Notes: generated from the sequence alone by a model not told the origin. 64,000 nucleotides of DNA from Azospirillum tabaci (GCF_014596085.1 NZ_JACCJY010000006.1:1-64000), one strand, 5' to 3'. Shown: positions 1 through 8,313, numbered from the stretch's first letter. Made by a program: numbers and translations.

Positions 1-108
1 ACCGACGAGATCCTGCGCGAGGTGCTCGGCTTCGACGAGCGCCGCATCTCCGAGGTCCGCGACAGCGGCGCACTCGGTGCGGCGCGCAAGCCGCTGACCA
101 CCGAATAG
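1..108 (+). CDS. C-terminal end of a CoA-transferase (CaiB/BaiF, family III), partial
   Basis: The window opens inside this reading frame, and only the last 35 codons are present (TDEILREVLGFDERRISE... ending PLTTE). The pattern 'IL.E.LG.D...I..LR..G' followed by a short tail is typical of the C-terminus of family III CoA-transferases, which move CoA between carboxylic acids. The next gene is a CoA ligase, which fits an acyl-CoA pathway. The catalytic Asp and the start lie outside the window, so substrate and exact family remain open. Confidence 0.55.
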   Translation, partial: TDEILREVLGFDERRISEVRDSGALGAARKPLTTE

Positions 109-257
109 GACGGGTGGCGGTCCTCTCCGAAAAGGACAAACGCAGTGGTCCGACAGCGCGACACCGGTGACGCGTTGCACGAGGCTGCCATCCCCGAAAA
201 TCCATCCGAGCTCACCTCCAAGACGTGAGCCGACCAGTTTGCAAAGGAGGAAAGGCC

Positions 258-2414
258 ATGACCGCAGTCATCGATCCGCTCAACACCGAGCGCCCAACGG
301 ATGTCGTCCGCCGCCTTCTCGACACCGCCAAGGCCGAGGGCCGCAACGCGCTGACCGCGCCGGAAGCCAAGCAACTCTGCGATGTGTACGGCATTCCAGT
401 GCCGAAGGAAGGCGTGGCAACGAGCGCCGACGAAGCCGTCACCCTCGCCGAGGGCATGGGTTTTCCGGTGGTCATGAAAATCGTGTCGCCGCAGATCCTG
501 CACAAGACGGAAGCCGGCGGCGTTCTGGTTGGTCTCCAGAACGCCGACACCGTCCGACAAGGCTTCAGGACCATCATGGAGAACGCCCGCGCCCATGACC
601 CCGGGGCGGACTTGATCGGCGTGCAGGTCCAGCAGATGCTGCAAGGTGGCGTGGAGGTCATCGTCGGTTCGATCACGGACCCGAGTTTCGGCAAGCTGGT
701 GGCCTTCGGCCTCGGTGGCGTGCTGGTTGAGGTGCTGAAGGACATCACCTTCCGCCTCGCCCCGGTCACCCGCGAGGAAGCCCTGTCGATGCTCGACGGC
801 ATCCAGGCCGCGGAGATGCTGAAGGGCGTGCGCGGCGGCAAGGCGGTCGACCACGAGGCGCTCGCCGATGTGATCGTCAACGTCTCGCGCCTTGTCGACG
901 AGGTGCCGGAGATCGTCGAACTCGATCTTAACCCGGTCTTCGCGCGCGAGAACGGAGCCACCGCCGCCGATGTGCGCGTGGTCCTGGATTTCGCGGCCAG
1001 GACGCCGCGCTACCGCCCGTCGCAGGAGCAGATCGTCCGGCAGATGAACCGGATCATGAAGCCCGAGGCGGTGGCCGTCATCGGCGCCTCGGCCGAGGAT
1101 GGGAAGATCGGCAACTCGGTGATGAAGAACCTCATCAACGGTGGCTACAAGGGCGAGATCTATCCGATCCATCCGAAGGCCGACGACATCCTCGGCTACA
1201 GGGCCTACAAGAGCGTCAAGGACGTGCCGGGCGACATCGATGTGGCGGTGTTCGCCATTCCGGCCAAGTTCGTCGCCCAGGCGTTGGGCGAAGTCGGCGA
1301 GAAGAAGATCCCCGGTGCCGTGCTAATCCCTTCGGGCTTCGCCGAGACCGGCAACGTCGAAGGGCAGGAGGAGATCGTCGCCATCGCGCGCAAGCACGAC
1401 GTGCGGCTGATGGGGCCGAACATCTACGGTTTCTACTACACGCCGAAGAACCTGTGCGCCACCTTCTGCACGCCCTACGACGTGAAGGGCAAGGCGGCGC
1501 TGTCGTCGCAGTCCGGCGGCATCGGCATGGCGATCATCGGCTTCAGCCGCTCCGCCAAGATGGGCGTGTCGGCGATCGTCGGGCTCGGCAACAAGTCGGA
1601 CATCGACGAGGACGACCTGCTGTACTTCTTCGAACAGGACGACAACACCCAGGTCGTCGCCATGCACTGCGAGGACCTGAAGGACGGCCGTGCCTTCGCG
1701 GAGGCCGCCAAGCAGGTCTCGAAGAAGAAGCCTGTGGTCGTGCTGAAGGCCGGGCGCACGTTGCTTGGCGCGCGGGCGGCCAGTTCCCACACGGGCGCAC
1801 TCGCCGGCAACGACAAGATTTACGAAGACGTGCTGCGGCAGTCGGGCGTGGTCCGGGCGCGCAGTCTGCAGGACCTGCTGCAGTTCGCCCGTGGAATCCC
1901 GGTGCTGCCGACGCCGAAGGGCGAGAACGTCGTCATCATCACCGGCGCCGGCGGATCGGGTGTGCTGTTGTCGGACGCCTGCGTCGACAATGGCCTGTCG
2001 CTGATGGCGATGCCGCCGGACCTCGACGCCGCCTTCCGCAAGTTCATCCCACCTTTCGGCGCCGCCGGCAACCCGGTGGACATCACGGGCGGCGAACCGC
2101 CGTCGACCTACAAGAACACCATCCGGCTTGGCCTGGAGGATGACCGCATCCACGCGTTGATCCTGGGCTATTGGCACACGATCATCACGCCGCCAATGGT
2201 GTTCGCCAAGCTCGTCATCGAGGTAAAGGAGGAGATGAAGGCAAAGGGAATCGAGAAGCCTATCGTCGCTTCGCTGGCCGGGGACGTGCAGGTGGAGGAG
2301 GCAGCGAGCCACCTGTATGACCATGGCGTTGTGGCTTACCCTTACACGACCGAGACGCCGGTCGCGGTGCTGGGCGCCAAGTACAAGTGGGCCCGCGCGG
2401 CCGGGCTTGTCTAG
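258..2414 (+). CDS. Fused NDP-forming acyl-CoA (acetate-CoA-type) ligase
   Basis: 718 aa. Such enzymes interconvert an acyl-CoA and acid plus CoA with ADP/ATP, through a phosphohistidine. The domain order here is ATP-grasp first (about residues 25-250, including 'GFPVVMKIVSPQILHKTEAG'), then a CoA-binding Rossmann domain (about 275-370, 'AVAVIGASAEDGKIGN'), then a succinyl-CoA-ligase-like domain. The 'SSHTGALAG' loop carries the expected phospho-His, H511. The start is the ATG behind a strong AAAGGAGG ribosome site at 243-250; an upstream in-frame start lacks one. The preceding partial gene looks like a CoA-transferase, so the pair may handle the same acid. The substrate cannot be read from sequence; acetate, propionate or a dicarboxylate-derived acyl group are all possible. 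Confidence 0.85.
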   Translation: MTAVIDPLNTERPTDVVRRLLDTAKAEGRNALTAPEAKQLCDVYGIPVPKEGVATSADEAVTLAEGMGFPVVMKIVSPQILHKTEAGGVLVGLQNADTVRQGFRTIMENARAHDPGADLIGVQVQQMLQGGVEVIVGSITDPSFGKLVAFGLGGVLVEVLKDITFRLAPVTREEALSMLDGIQAAEMLKGVRGGKAVDHEALADVIVNVSRLVDEVPEIVELDLNPVFARENGATAADVRVVLDFAARTPRYRPSQEQIVRQMNRIMKPEAVAVIGASAEDGKIGNSVMKNLINGGYKGEIYPIHPKADDILGYRAYKSVKDVPGDIDVAVFAIPAKFVAQALGEVGEKKIPGAVLIPSGFAETGNVEGQEEIVAIARKHDVRLMGPNIYGFYYTPKNLCATFCTPYDVKGKAALSSQSGGIGMAIIGFSRSAKMGVSAIVGLGNKSDIDEDDLLYFFEQDDNTQVVAMHCEDLKDGRAFAEAAKQVSKKKPVVVLKAGRTLLGARAASSHTGALAGNDKIYEDVLRQSGVVRARSLQDLLQFARGIPVLPTPKGENVVIITGAGGSGVLLSDACVDNGLSLMAMPPDLDAAFRKFIPPFGAAGNPVDITGGEPPSTYKNTIRLGLEDDRIHALILGYWHTIITPPMVFAKLVIEVKEEMKAKGIEKPIVASLAGDVQVEEAASHLYDHGVVAYPYTTETPVAVLGAKYKWARAAGLV

Positions 2415-2498
2415 GGCACGGCAGGGAACGAAACGGCGTCGATCGGCAATTGCAAAAACGCCGGCCGTTCTTGGTGCCGGACGGCCGCGGGCGCGCTG

Positions 2499-2935
2499 GT
2501 GCATGATGATTGGACGCAGGATGCCGTCGGTCAGGCAATCCCCTACGGCATCTACGATCTGATGAGCAAGAGTGGCTTGTGTGCATCGGTGACTGTTTCG
2601 ACACGTCGCGCTCTGCGGTCGAGGCGATCTGTGACTGGTGGGCCAGTGACGGCAGCCGCTTGCCACAATCCGAGCGCCTGCTCATCCTGCCCGCCGCCGG
2701 CTCAAACAGCTGCCGCTCGGGCGTTCGGAAAGTGCAATTCCAGGAACAGCTCGGCGATCCCTGCGGGTTGGAGGTCATGGTGTGCCGCTATTCCAGCGGC
2801 AGCTCGAGGTGCAACCCATCGAGCATCGGCTCTTCAGCTTCATCATGGTGAATTGGGCCGCCGTGCCGTTGCGCACCTTCGACACGATCGTGCGCAACAT
2901 CGTTGGAACCGTCCGCCGCCGGGCTGCGCGTGACG
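2499..2935 (+). pseudogene. ISAzo13-family transposase remnant, frameshifted
   Basis: Three successive plus-strand frames carry consecutive pieces of one protein. Around 2499-2562 the frame reads GQAIPYGIYDL. From about 2564 the next frame reads VEAICDWWAS, LLILPAAGSNSCRSGVRK and GLEVMVCRYSSGSSRCN. From about 2812 the third frame reads PIEHRLFSFIMVNW then TFDTIVRNIVGT. This order matches recalled ISAzo13 transposases (AIPYGIYDL..., AVESIRRWW, LLI.ADGGGSNG.R, GL.ITVCHFPPGTSKWNKIEHRLFSFI..NW, TIVNLI). At least two frameshifts are needed, the acidic DGGGSNG motif has become PAAGSNS, and the N-terminal part is missing. No terminal inverted repeats were recognised. It sits just upstream of a tRNA pair. 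Confidence 0.75.
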
Positions 2936-3027
2936 ACCCTTCTCAAGCGCGGTGGCAACGAGACCAGAGTGCGCCGAAGGGAGCGAACGCCCTTCCCCGA
3001 AAAAATGACGGCCTCGACAGATTTCGC

Positions 3028-3056
3028 TTGAGCGCCGGCGGCGGCGCGGCTATATC
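3028..3056 (+). promoter_or_regulatory. Sigma-70-type promoter of the tRNA-Leu/tRNA-Ala unit
   Basis: TTGAGC at 3028-3033 and TATATC at 3051-3056 are separated by exactly 17 bp, in otherwise very GC-rich DNA. The predicted start of transcription is near 3063, about 40 nt before tRNA-Leu. A 7-bp inverted repeat (CCCGCGT 3063-3069 / ACGCGGG 3081-3087) would form at the 5' end of the transcript. Confidence 0.65.
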
Positions 3057-3103
3057 AGCGCTCCCGCGTCACCCCAAGAGACGCGGGACAAAGAGCAGAC
3101 GAT

Positions 3104-3190
3104 GCGCTTGTGGCGGAATTGGTAGACGCGCTAGGTTCAGGTCCTAGTGGCTGAAAGGCCGTGGGGGTTCGAGTCCCTCCAAGCGCACCA
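3104..3190 (+). tRNA. tRNA-Leu (anticodon CAG)
   Basis: A complete class II cloverleaf: acceptor GCGCTTG pairs with CAAGCGC, the anticodon stem CTAGG/CCTAG encloses loop TTCAGGT with anticodon CAG, a long variable arm follows as expected for leucine, then GGTTCGAGTCC in the T arm. The discriminator is A and the CCA end is encoded. It is followed after 30 nt by tRNA-Ala, probably in the same transcript; the CCA end lies in an 8-bp inverted repeat (ACCAACAC / GTGTTGGT) that could help processing between the two tRNAs. Confidence 0.97.
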
Positions 3191-3220
3191 ACACCTCTTG
3201 TGTTGGTCTGAGAGTATAGT

Positions 3221-3296
<76 letters not shown>

Positions 3297-3301
3297 TCAT
3301 G

Positions 3302-3334
3302 AAGCCAGCAACCCCGACGGGTTGCTGGCTTTTC
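3302..3334 (+). terminator. Intrinsic terminator of the tRNA unit
   Basis: A 13-bp perfect stem (AAGCCAGCAACCC at 3302-3314 with GGGTTGCTGGCTT at 3319-3331) encloses a 4-nt loop and runs into TTTT at 3330-3333, directly behind tRNA-Ala. Confidence 0.85.
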
Positions 3335-3464
3335 CATTTGGTGCCGACGCCACGGCCGACCTGACGCGAAGGCCCGCGCGCCCGGACGCCTCACAGGGGG
3401 TTTTTGAGGCGACAAGGCTGCGCGGTCCGGCATGACCCTGCCGTCGATGGCAGGGCCGGTCATA

Positions 3465-3506
3465 CCCTGGGAACCGGGCCCTAGAAACAGAGCCCTGGAA
3501 ACAGGG
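3465..3506. repeat. Three tandem 14-bp imperfect repeats
   Basis: Three contiguous units of consensus CCCTRGRAACMGRG: CCCTGGGAACCGGG (3465-3478), CCCTAGAAACAGAG (3479-3492) and CCCTGGAAACAGGG (3493-3506). The third can fold as GCCCTG-GAAA-CAGGG, a GNRA-capped hairpin. A separate hairpin CCCTGCC/GGCAGGG lies at 3436-3455. The array sits in the gap between the tRNA terminator and the 3' end of the minus-strand HTH gene, so it may act in 3'-end formation of that transcript; this is inference. Confidence 0.7.
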
Positions 3507-3552
3507 CGGGTGAACCGCGCGGAGCCAAGCTCCCGGCCATCCCGCCCGCGCC

Positions 3553-4077
3553 TCAGGCCTGCCCGACGCTGTGGCCGGCGCTGCGCCCGCGGCGGCCGCG
3601 CACGGCAGCCGGCTCGACCACATCCACCTCCTCGCCGACAACGGGGTCGCCAGCACCATCGGTCTGATCGGCGCAGCGTTCGGCCAACTCCCGGATCGCC
3701 CCGCGGATCTGCGGGTCGCGGATGTTCTGGAAGTAACGGGCGAGCATCAGCGCCTCGCGAGAGCGCAAGGTGCCCTCCGACTCCTCCGCCTGCGGGCTGG
3801 CAGTTCCCGCCTCTTGGGCGGCGTGGCGTTCCTCCAGCCCCTCGAAGAAGACGGAAACCGGCACCCGGAAGAACTGCGCCAGCTTGAACAGCCGGCTGGC
3901 CGAAACCCGGTTGAAACCGCGCTCGTACTTCTGGAGCTGCTGAAAGGTCAGCCCCAAAGCCGACGCGACGTCGCTCTGACTCAAACCGGCAAGCATGCGC
4001 AACTCGCGCAGGCGCTGCCCAACGAACACATCGACCTCGTTGAGGCCTTCCTTTTTCTCGCGTCCACGTCTTTTCAC
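3553..4077 (-). CDS. XRE/Cro-type HTH regulator (PraR-like)
   Basis: 174 aa from the GTG chosen here. It has an HTH_3 domain near the N-terminus (VGQRLRELRMLAGLSQSDVA, then ALGLTFQQLQKYERG and NRVSASRLFKLAQFF) and a polar C-terminal tail with a short helix REALMLARYFQNI. The 'GLTFQQ.QKYE.G.NRV.ASRL' block is typical of the alphaproteobacterial PraR-like regulators linked to quorum sensing, biofilm or motility. The start is the GTG after GGGGGAAT; a longer in-frame reading begins at an unsupported TTG at 4191. It is divergent from fliF across a 538-bp gap, so it is a candidate regulator of the flagellar operon, though nothing in the sequence proves this. Confidence 0.8.
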   Translation of the reverse strand: MKRRGREKKEGLNEVDVFVGQRLRELRMLAGLSQSDVASALGLTFQQLQKYERGFNRVSASRLFKLAQFFRVPVSVFFEGLEERHAAQEAGTASPQAEESEGTLRSREALMLARYFQNIRDPQIRGAIRELAERCADQTDGAGDPVVGEEVDVVEPAAVRGRRGRSAGHSVGQA

Positions 4078-4615
4078 GACATTCCCCCATCGGCAACGGT
4101 GGCAAAGCCCTATGTCGCGCGAAGCAACATTCGGTTCTGCGTTGGAAAGATTCCGACGTGCTTGTGCCACGATCTTTTTGGTATCGGACAAGCGACCATT
4201 GCAACTCAGCTATGACGTCGAAGTCGCAAAGTCAACCACCGCTGCGATATTTACTACCTACGTCCCGACAAACCCTAGAAAGAGAATGGATATATGCACG
4301 CGCATCATTCGTTCTTTCGAGGTAATTTTTAATTGCTTATCTTGGAAACGATCGGAGCGATGCGCTTTCATGGAGAACTCTCCCCCCGATCCTCGCTCAT
4401 CGGTCGGCAAAGGAGCGTTGCCGACGCGCATCGATAGGCACATTTTGCCGGGCAGTGGGCAAATTCTGCCCATGGATTAACGCTCTCTTCATCAAGAGGG
4501 CCCAGCATGCGCAGGAAAGCATGGACCGGCGCGGTTTTTGCAAATTCCTTTTTTGCGTCTGCGAAATCAAGAACTTCCCGGACATTCACCGGGGCATCCG
4601 ATCGGGGACTAGCGC
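4078..4615. other. Intergenic regulatory region between the HTH gene and fliF
   Basis: 538 bp without a convincing gene and visibly more AT-rich than its surroundings (TAATTTTTAATTGCTTATC near 4321). It contains a sigma-54 type promoter at 4528-4541 and an imperfect CtrA box TTAA-N7-TTCA at 4477-4491 (7 of 8 core bases). Short reading frames here have no ribosome sites or recognisable products. The region must hold the promoters of both divergent units. Confidence 0.6.
4528..4541 (+). promoter_or_regulatory. Sigma-54 type promoter of the fliF operon
   Basis: The sequence CGGCGCGGTTTTTGCA has GG at 4528-4529 and GC at 4540-4541 with exactly 10 bp between, and keeps the GGC(A/G)CG...TTTGCA character of -24/-12 promoters. 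Predicted transcription start is about 4552, some 64 nt before fliF. Its likely activator, FlbD, is the fifth gene of the operon it would drive. Confidence 0.6.
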
Positions 4616-6280
4616 GTGAACAACCTTCTGCAGACCTTGCGCAACCTGGGTCCCGCGCGCTTGGCCGCCATCGGTGGCGTCGGCCTGCTTCTGATCGGAT
4701 TCTTCGTCTATCTGATGACGCGCCTCTCCACCCCGGAGATGGAGCTTCTCTACGCCGAACTCCAGCCCACCGAGGCCGCGGCCATTGCCAAGAAGCTGGA
4801 GGAGGCGAAGGTCCCCTTCACGGTCGACAAGACCGGCACGAAGATCATGGTCGCCGCCGAGCAGGTGGGGCCGACCCGCATGCGGATGGCCGCCGCCGGC
4901 CTGCCGTCGGGCGGCTCCATCGGTTACGAGCTGTTCGACAAGGGCGAAGGCTTCGGCGCCACCAGCTTCATGCAGAACATCAACCACCTGCGCGCGCTGG
5001 AAGGCGAGATGGCGCGCACGGTGCAGACGCTGAACGGGGTGCAGAGCGCCCGCGTCCATCTGGTGCTGCCCAAGCGCGAGCTGTTCGCGCGCCAGCAGAA
5101 CCCGGCGACGGCCAGCATCTTCATAAAGTTGCGCCCCGGCGCCCAGCTGTCGCGCGAAAACATCCAGGCCATCCAGCACCTGATCGCCGCCTCCGTGCCG
5201 AACCTCGACCCCAGCCGCATCTCCATCGTCGACGACAAGGGCACCCTGCTCGCCCGCGGCACCGGCAACGACAGCGCGGACGCCATGCTGGCCTCGGCGG
5301 AGGAGAAGAAGGTCGCCTACGAGAGCCGCGTCGCCCGCATCATCGAGGATCTGCTGGGCCGCACCGTCGGCTACGGCAAGGTGCGGGCGGAGGTGTCGGC
5401 GGACCTCGACTTCGACCGCATCACCACGCAATCCGAAATCTTCGATCCGGAAAGTCAGGTCGTCCGCTCCACCCAGACGGTGACGGAGGCGAACGAGAGC
5501 CACGACCGCGACCCGCTGTCGCCGGTCACCGTGGACCAGAATCTGCCGACCGCGCAGTCGGGCAACAACGCCGGGCCGATCTCGCAGAACAAGCAGAACC
5601 GCAGCGAAGAGACGATCAACTACGAGATCAGCCGGACCACCAAGAATCACGTCCGCGAATCCGGGCAGGTCCGCCGCCTGTCGGTCGCGGTGCTGGTCGA
5701 CGGCACCTACAGCCTGCCCAAGGACGGCAACCCGGCGGCTTACCAGCCCCGCTCGGAGCAGGAGCTGGAGAGCATCAAGGCGCTCGTCCGCTCCGCCGTC
5801 GGCCTCGACGCCGTGCGCGGCGACACGTTGGAAGTCATCAACATGCGCTTCTGGTCGCCGGAAGACGACGTCCAGAAGCCGGAGGAGCTGTTCCTCGGCA
5901 TGACCAAGGACGACCTGTTCCGCATCGCGGAGATGGTCGTGCTGGGCATCGTCGCCGTGCTGATCATCCTGCTGGTCATCCGCCCGCTGATCACCCGCGC
6001 CTTCGAGAAGGCCGACCAGCAGGAGGAGGACGACATGGACCGGCTGCTGGCCGACCAGAGCGGCATGCCCGCCGCCCTGGCCGCGCCGACCGGCGCGCTG
6101 GCCCAGGATCTCGCTTTGGAAGCCGCCCAGGCCGACGAGGAGCTGGAGCAGATGATCGACATCAACCGCGTCGAAGGCCGCGTCCGTGCCTCCTCGCTGC
6201 GCAAGGTGGGCGAGATCGTCGAGAAGCATCCGGAGGAAGCGGTGTCGATCCTGCGCAACTGGCTGTATCAGGAGAGCTGA
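4616..6280 (+). CDS. fliF: Flagellar MS-ring protein FliF
   Basis: 554 aa, the usual size. FliF forms the inner-membrane MS ring, the base on which the rotor and export gate assemble. Membrane segments are visible at about residues 17-35 (LAAIGGVGLLLIGFFVYLM) and 440-460 (EMVVLGIVAVLIILLVIRPL). Between them lie the YscJ-like ring-building domains (LYAELQPTEAAAIAKKLEEA and SARVHLVLPKRELFA). The C-terminal tail (GEIVEKHPEEAVSILRNWL) is the FliG-binding motif. The start is GTG; no better candidate is nearby and the family N-terminus begins here. It heads the operon, and fliH follows after 4 nt. fliG, which often follows fliF, is not present in this operon. Confidence 0.95.
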   Translation: MNNLLQTLRNLGPARLAAIGGVGLLLIGFFVYLMTRLSTPEMELLYAELQPTEAAAIAKKLEEAKVPFTVDKTGTKIMVAAEQVGPTRMRMAAAGLPSGGSIGYELFDKGEGFGATSFMQNINHLRALEGEMARTVQTLNGVQSARVHLVLPKRELFARQQNPATASIFIKLRPGAQLSRENIQAIQHLIAASVPNLDPSRISIVDDKGTLLARGTGNDSADAMLASAEEKKVAYESRVARIIEDLLGRTVGYGKVRAEVSADLDFDRITTQSEIFDPESQVVRSTQTVTEANESHDRDPLSPVTVDQNLPTAQSGNNAGPISQNKQNRSEETINYEISRTTKNHVRESGQVRRLSVAVLVDGTYSLPKDGNPAAYQPRSEQELESIKALVRSAVGLDAVRGDTLEVINMRFWSPEDDVQKPEELFLGMTKDDLFRIAEMVVLGIVAVLIILLVIRPLITRAFEKADQQEEDDMDRLLADQSGMPAALAAPTGALAQDLALEAAQADEELEQMIDINRVEGRVRASSLRKVGEIVEKHPEEAVSILRNWLYQES

Positions 6281-6284
6281 CGCG

Positions 6285-7055
6285 ATGAGTTCGGTCCGCA
6301 AATTCCTGTTCGACGAGTCCTTCGACGTGGACGCGCCGCCGCGCCGGCAGCTTCAGGCCGACGACGACTATTTCGACAACATCCCTCTGCCGGAACCCGA
6401 GCCCGAACCGGAGCCGGAGCTGCCGCCCGAACCGCCCCCGCCGGTGTTCGGCGAGGCCGATCTGGCCGCCGCCCGCGCCGCCGGCTTCGCGGAGGGCGAG
6501 ACCGCCGGCAAGTCGACGGGCTACGGCAAGGGCTTCGTCGACGGCAACAACGCCGGCCGCAAGGACGGCTACGAGCAGGCCCGCGTCGAGATCGAGGCGA
6601 CGGTGCAGGCCCGGACCGCCAACGCGCTGGAAACCATCGGCAACGGCGTGCAGCATCTGCTGAACGAGCATTACGCCACCAGCGCCCAGCGGGCCGACCA
6701 GCCGGTGCACATCGCCCTGGCCATCGTCCGCAAGCTGATGCCGGAACTGGCGCGGCGCGGCGGGCTGATGGAGGTGGAAGGGCTGGTGCGCGCCTGCCTG
6801 ACCGACCTGATCGACGAGCCGCGTCTGGTGGTGCGCGTCGCCGACGACACGGTGGACGCGGTGCGCGAGCATCTGGACCAGGTGATCGCGGCCCGCGGCT
6901 TCGGCGCCAAGCTGATGGTGGTGGGCGATTCCGGCCTCGCGCCGGGAAGCTGCCGGATCGAGTGGGCCGAAGGCGGGGTGGAGCGGGACACTGCCGGCCT
7001 GCTCGCCCAGATCGAACGGCGGATGGCCGGCCTGCTGGAAACGCCGCCGGGCTGA
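6285..7055 (+). CDS. fliH: Flagellar assembly protein FliH (FlbE-type)
   Basis: 256 aa. FliH binds and restrains the export ATPase FliI and docks it at the C-ring through FliN. The N-terminus MSSVRKFLFDESFD resembles the alphaproteobacterial FlbE/FliH type, followed by an acidic Pro-Glu repeat (PEPEPEPEPEL near residues 38-50), then repeated small-residue steps (GFAEGETAGKSTGYGKGF) like the GxxxG runs of FliH, and a C-terminal globular domain (VHIALAIVRKLMPELARRGG). It lies between fliF and fliN as in Caulobacter. Sequence conservation in this family is low, so the name relies partly on position. Confidence 0.8.
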   Translation: MSSVRKFLFDESFDVDAPPRRQLQADDDYFDNIPLPEPEPEPEPELPPEPPPPVFGEADLAAARAAGFAEGETAGKSTGYGKGFVDGNNAGRKDGYEQARVEIEATVQARTANALETIGNGVQHLLNEHYATSAQRADQPVHIALAIVRKLMPELARRGGLMEVEGLVRACLTDLIDEPRLVVRVADDTVDAVREHLDQVIAARGFGAKLMVVGDSGLAPGSCRIEWAEGGVERDTAGLLAQIERRMAGLLETPPG

Positions 7056-7120
7056 CGCCCCGACGGACCGATTGCGGCGGACAGGATTTTTTAAGGTTCT
7101 AAGGGCTTCTGGAGACTTCG

Positions 7121-7450
7121 ATGGCCAAGGACAGCTTCTCCCTCGACGAGTTGGACGGCGGCGGCCGCAGCGACATTGCGGAGTATGAGACCGGCCTCGG
7201 TCCAGCCAAGGACCTGGAGGCGGTCTACGACATCCCCGTCCAGATCTCCGCCGTGCTCGGCAAATCGACCATGCAGGTCAGCCAGCTGCTCAAGCTCGGG
7301 CGCGGCGCGGTGGTGGAATTGGACCGCAAGGTCGGCGAGGCCATCGACATCTATGTGAACAACCGTCTGGTCGCCCGCGGCGAGGTCGTGGTCGTGGAAG
7401 ACCGGCTGGGCATCACCATGACCGAAATCATCAAGTCGGACCGCGGATGA
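7121..7450 (+). CDS. fliN: Flagellar motor switch protein FliN
   Basis: 109 aa, the usual length. The SpoA domain spans about residues 35-105: YDIPVQISAVLGKSTMQVSQ, LLKLGRGAVVELD, NRLVARGEVVVVEDRLGI and MTEII. FliN forms the lower C-ring that binds the FliH-FliI complex and, with FliM, responds to CheY-P. It is set 65 nt behind fliH, the largest gap inside the operon, with a T-rich stretch (GATTTTTTAAGG) that might hold a secondary promoter. Its stop overlaps the start of motA (ATGA). Confidence 0.95.
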   Translation: MAKDSFSLDELDGGGRSDIAEYETGLGPAKDLEAVYDIPVQISAVLGKSTMQVSQLLKLGRGAVVELDRKVGEAIDIYVNNRLVARGEVVVVEDRLGITMTEIIKSDRG

Positions 7451-8313
7451 GCCTCACACGAGACAGCGCTGAATCGTCCCGCCGGGGTGGGCGTTCCGCC
7501 CGCCCGCGCGGCGGGGTGGACATGGCGACGCTGGTCGGTCTGGCCGCCGCCGCCGTGGTCATCTTCGTCGCCATGGCGTCGGGCGGCAGTTTGCGCGCCT
7601 TCGTCGACCCGCCGTCGCTCATCATCGTGCTGGGCGGGACGCTGGCGGTCACCACCGCCTCCTTCTCGCTGTCCGACGTGGCGATCGCGTGGCGCGACGC
7701 CGGGGCGGTGCTGATCCACCGGACCAGCGACCCGCGCGGCGTGGCCCGGCAGGTGCTTCTGCTCGCCGAGGCGGCGCGGCGCGCGCCGGAGACGCTGCGC
7801 AACGTCCTGCCGGAGCTGAAGCACGAGTCCTTCCTGCACCGTTCCGTCACGCTGGTGGCGGAGGGGCTGCCGCCCGACGACATCGAGCGGATGCTGATCG
7901 GCGAGGTCGAGGCGTCGGGCGCCGGCAAGGTCAAGAGCGCCGGCGTGCTGCGCCGCGCGTCGGAGGTGGCGCCGGCCATGGGGCTGATCGGCACGCTGGT
8001 CGGCCTCGTCCAGATGCTGGGCAGCCTGAACGACCCGTCGAGCATCGGCCCGGCCATGGCGCTGGCCCTGCTGACCACCTTCTACGGGGCGGTGCTCGGC
8101 AACGTCGCGCTGGCCCCGCTGGCCGCCAAGGTGGAGCGGACGGCGGAAGAGGACGCGCTCGTCAAGACTCTCTACACCATCGGCGCGGTATCCATCGCGC
8201 GTCAGGAAAATCCGCGGCGTCTGGAGATGCTCCTGAACGCCGTTCTTCCGCCTGGAAAGCGGATTCAGTACTTCGACCGGGACTCCGACCGGGGTTCTCC
8301 GAGGGGAGCGTAA
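7447..8313 (+). CDS. motA: Flagellar motor stator protein MotA
   Basis: 288 aa. MotA and MotB form the ion channel that drives rotation. Features seen: an N-terminal membrane helix (MATLVGLAAAAVVIFVAM), PSLIIVLGGTLAVTT, a cytoplasmic loop with charged residues, and the signature GLIGTLVGLVQMLGSL followed by MALALLTTFYGAVLGNVALAPLA. The ATGA overlap with fliN favours the given start, but the family usually begins near the internal ATG at 7522, which has GGGGTGG in front. No motB is adjacent; a motB lies 29 kb away at 36469. Confidence 0.88.
   Translation: MSLTRDSAESSRRGGRSARPRGGVDMATLVGLAAAAVVIFVAMASGGSLRAFVDPPSLIIVLGGTLAVTTASFSLSDVAIAWRDAGAVLIHRTSDPRGVARQVLLLAEAARRAPETLRNVLPELKHESFLHRSVTLVAEGLPPDDIERMLIGEVEASGAGKVKSAGVLRRASEVAPAMGLIGTLVGLVQMLGSLNDPSSIGPAMALALLTTFYGAVLGNVALAPLAAKVERTAEEDALVKTLYTIGAVSIARQENPRRLEMLLNAVLPPGKRIQYFDRDSDRGSPRGA

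Noticed and set aside
2510..2851. A 113-aa hypothetical protein
   Set aside because: Its sequence is the middle part of an ISAzo13-type transposase whose ends lie in the two other frames.
3465..3506. CRISPR array
   Set aside because: Repeats are 14 bp, contiguous and imperfect, with no spacers and no cas genes.
4078..4191. N-terminal extension of the HTH regulator
   Set aside because: It would begin at a TTG without a ribosome site, and the family normally starts near the GTG at 4077.
4437..4448. Second sigma-54 promoter (GGCACATTTTGC) before fliF
   Set aside because: GG and GC are only 8 bp apart instead of 10; the element at 4528-4541 has correct spacing.
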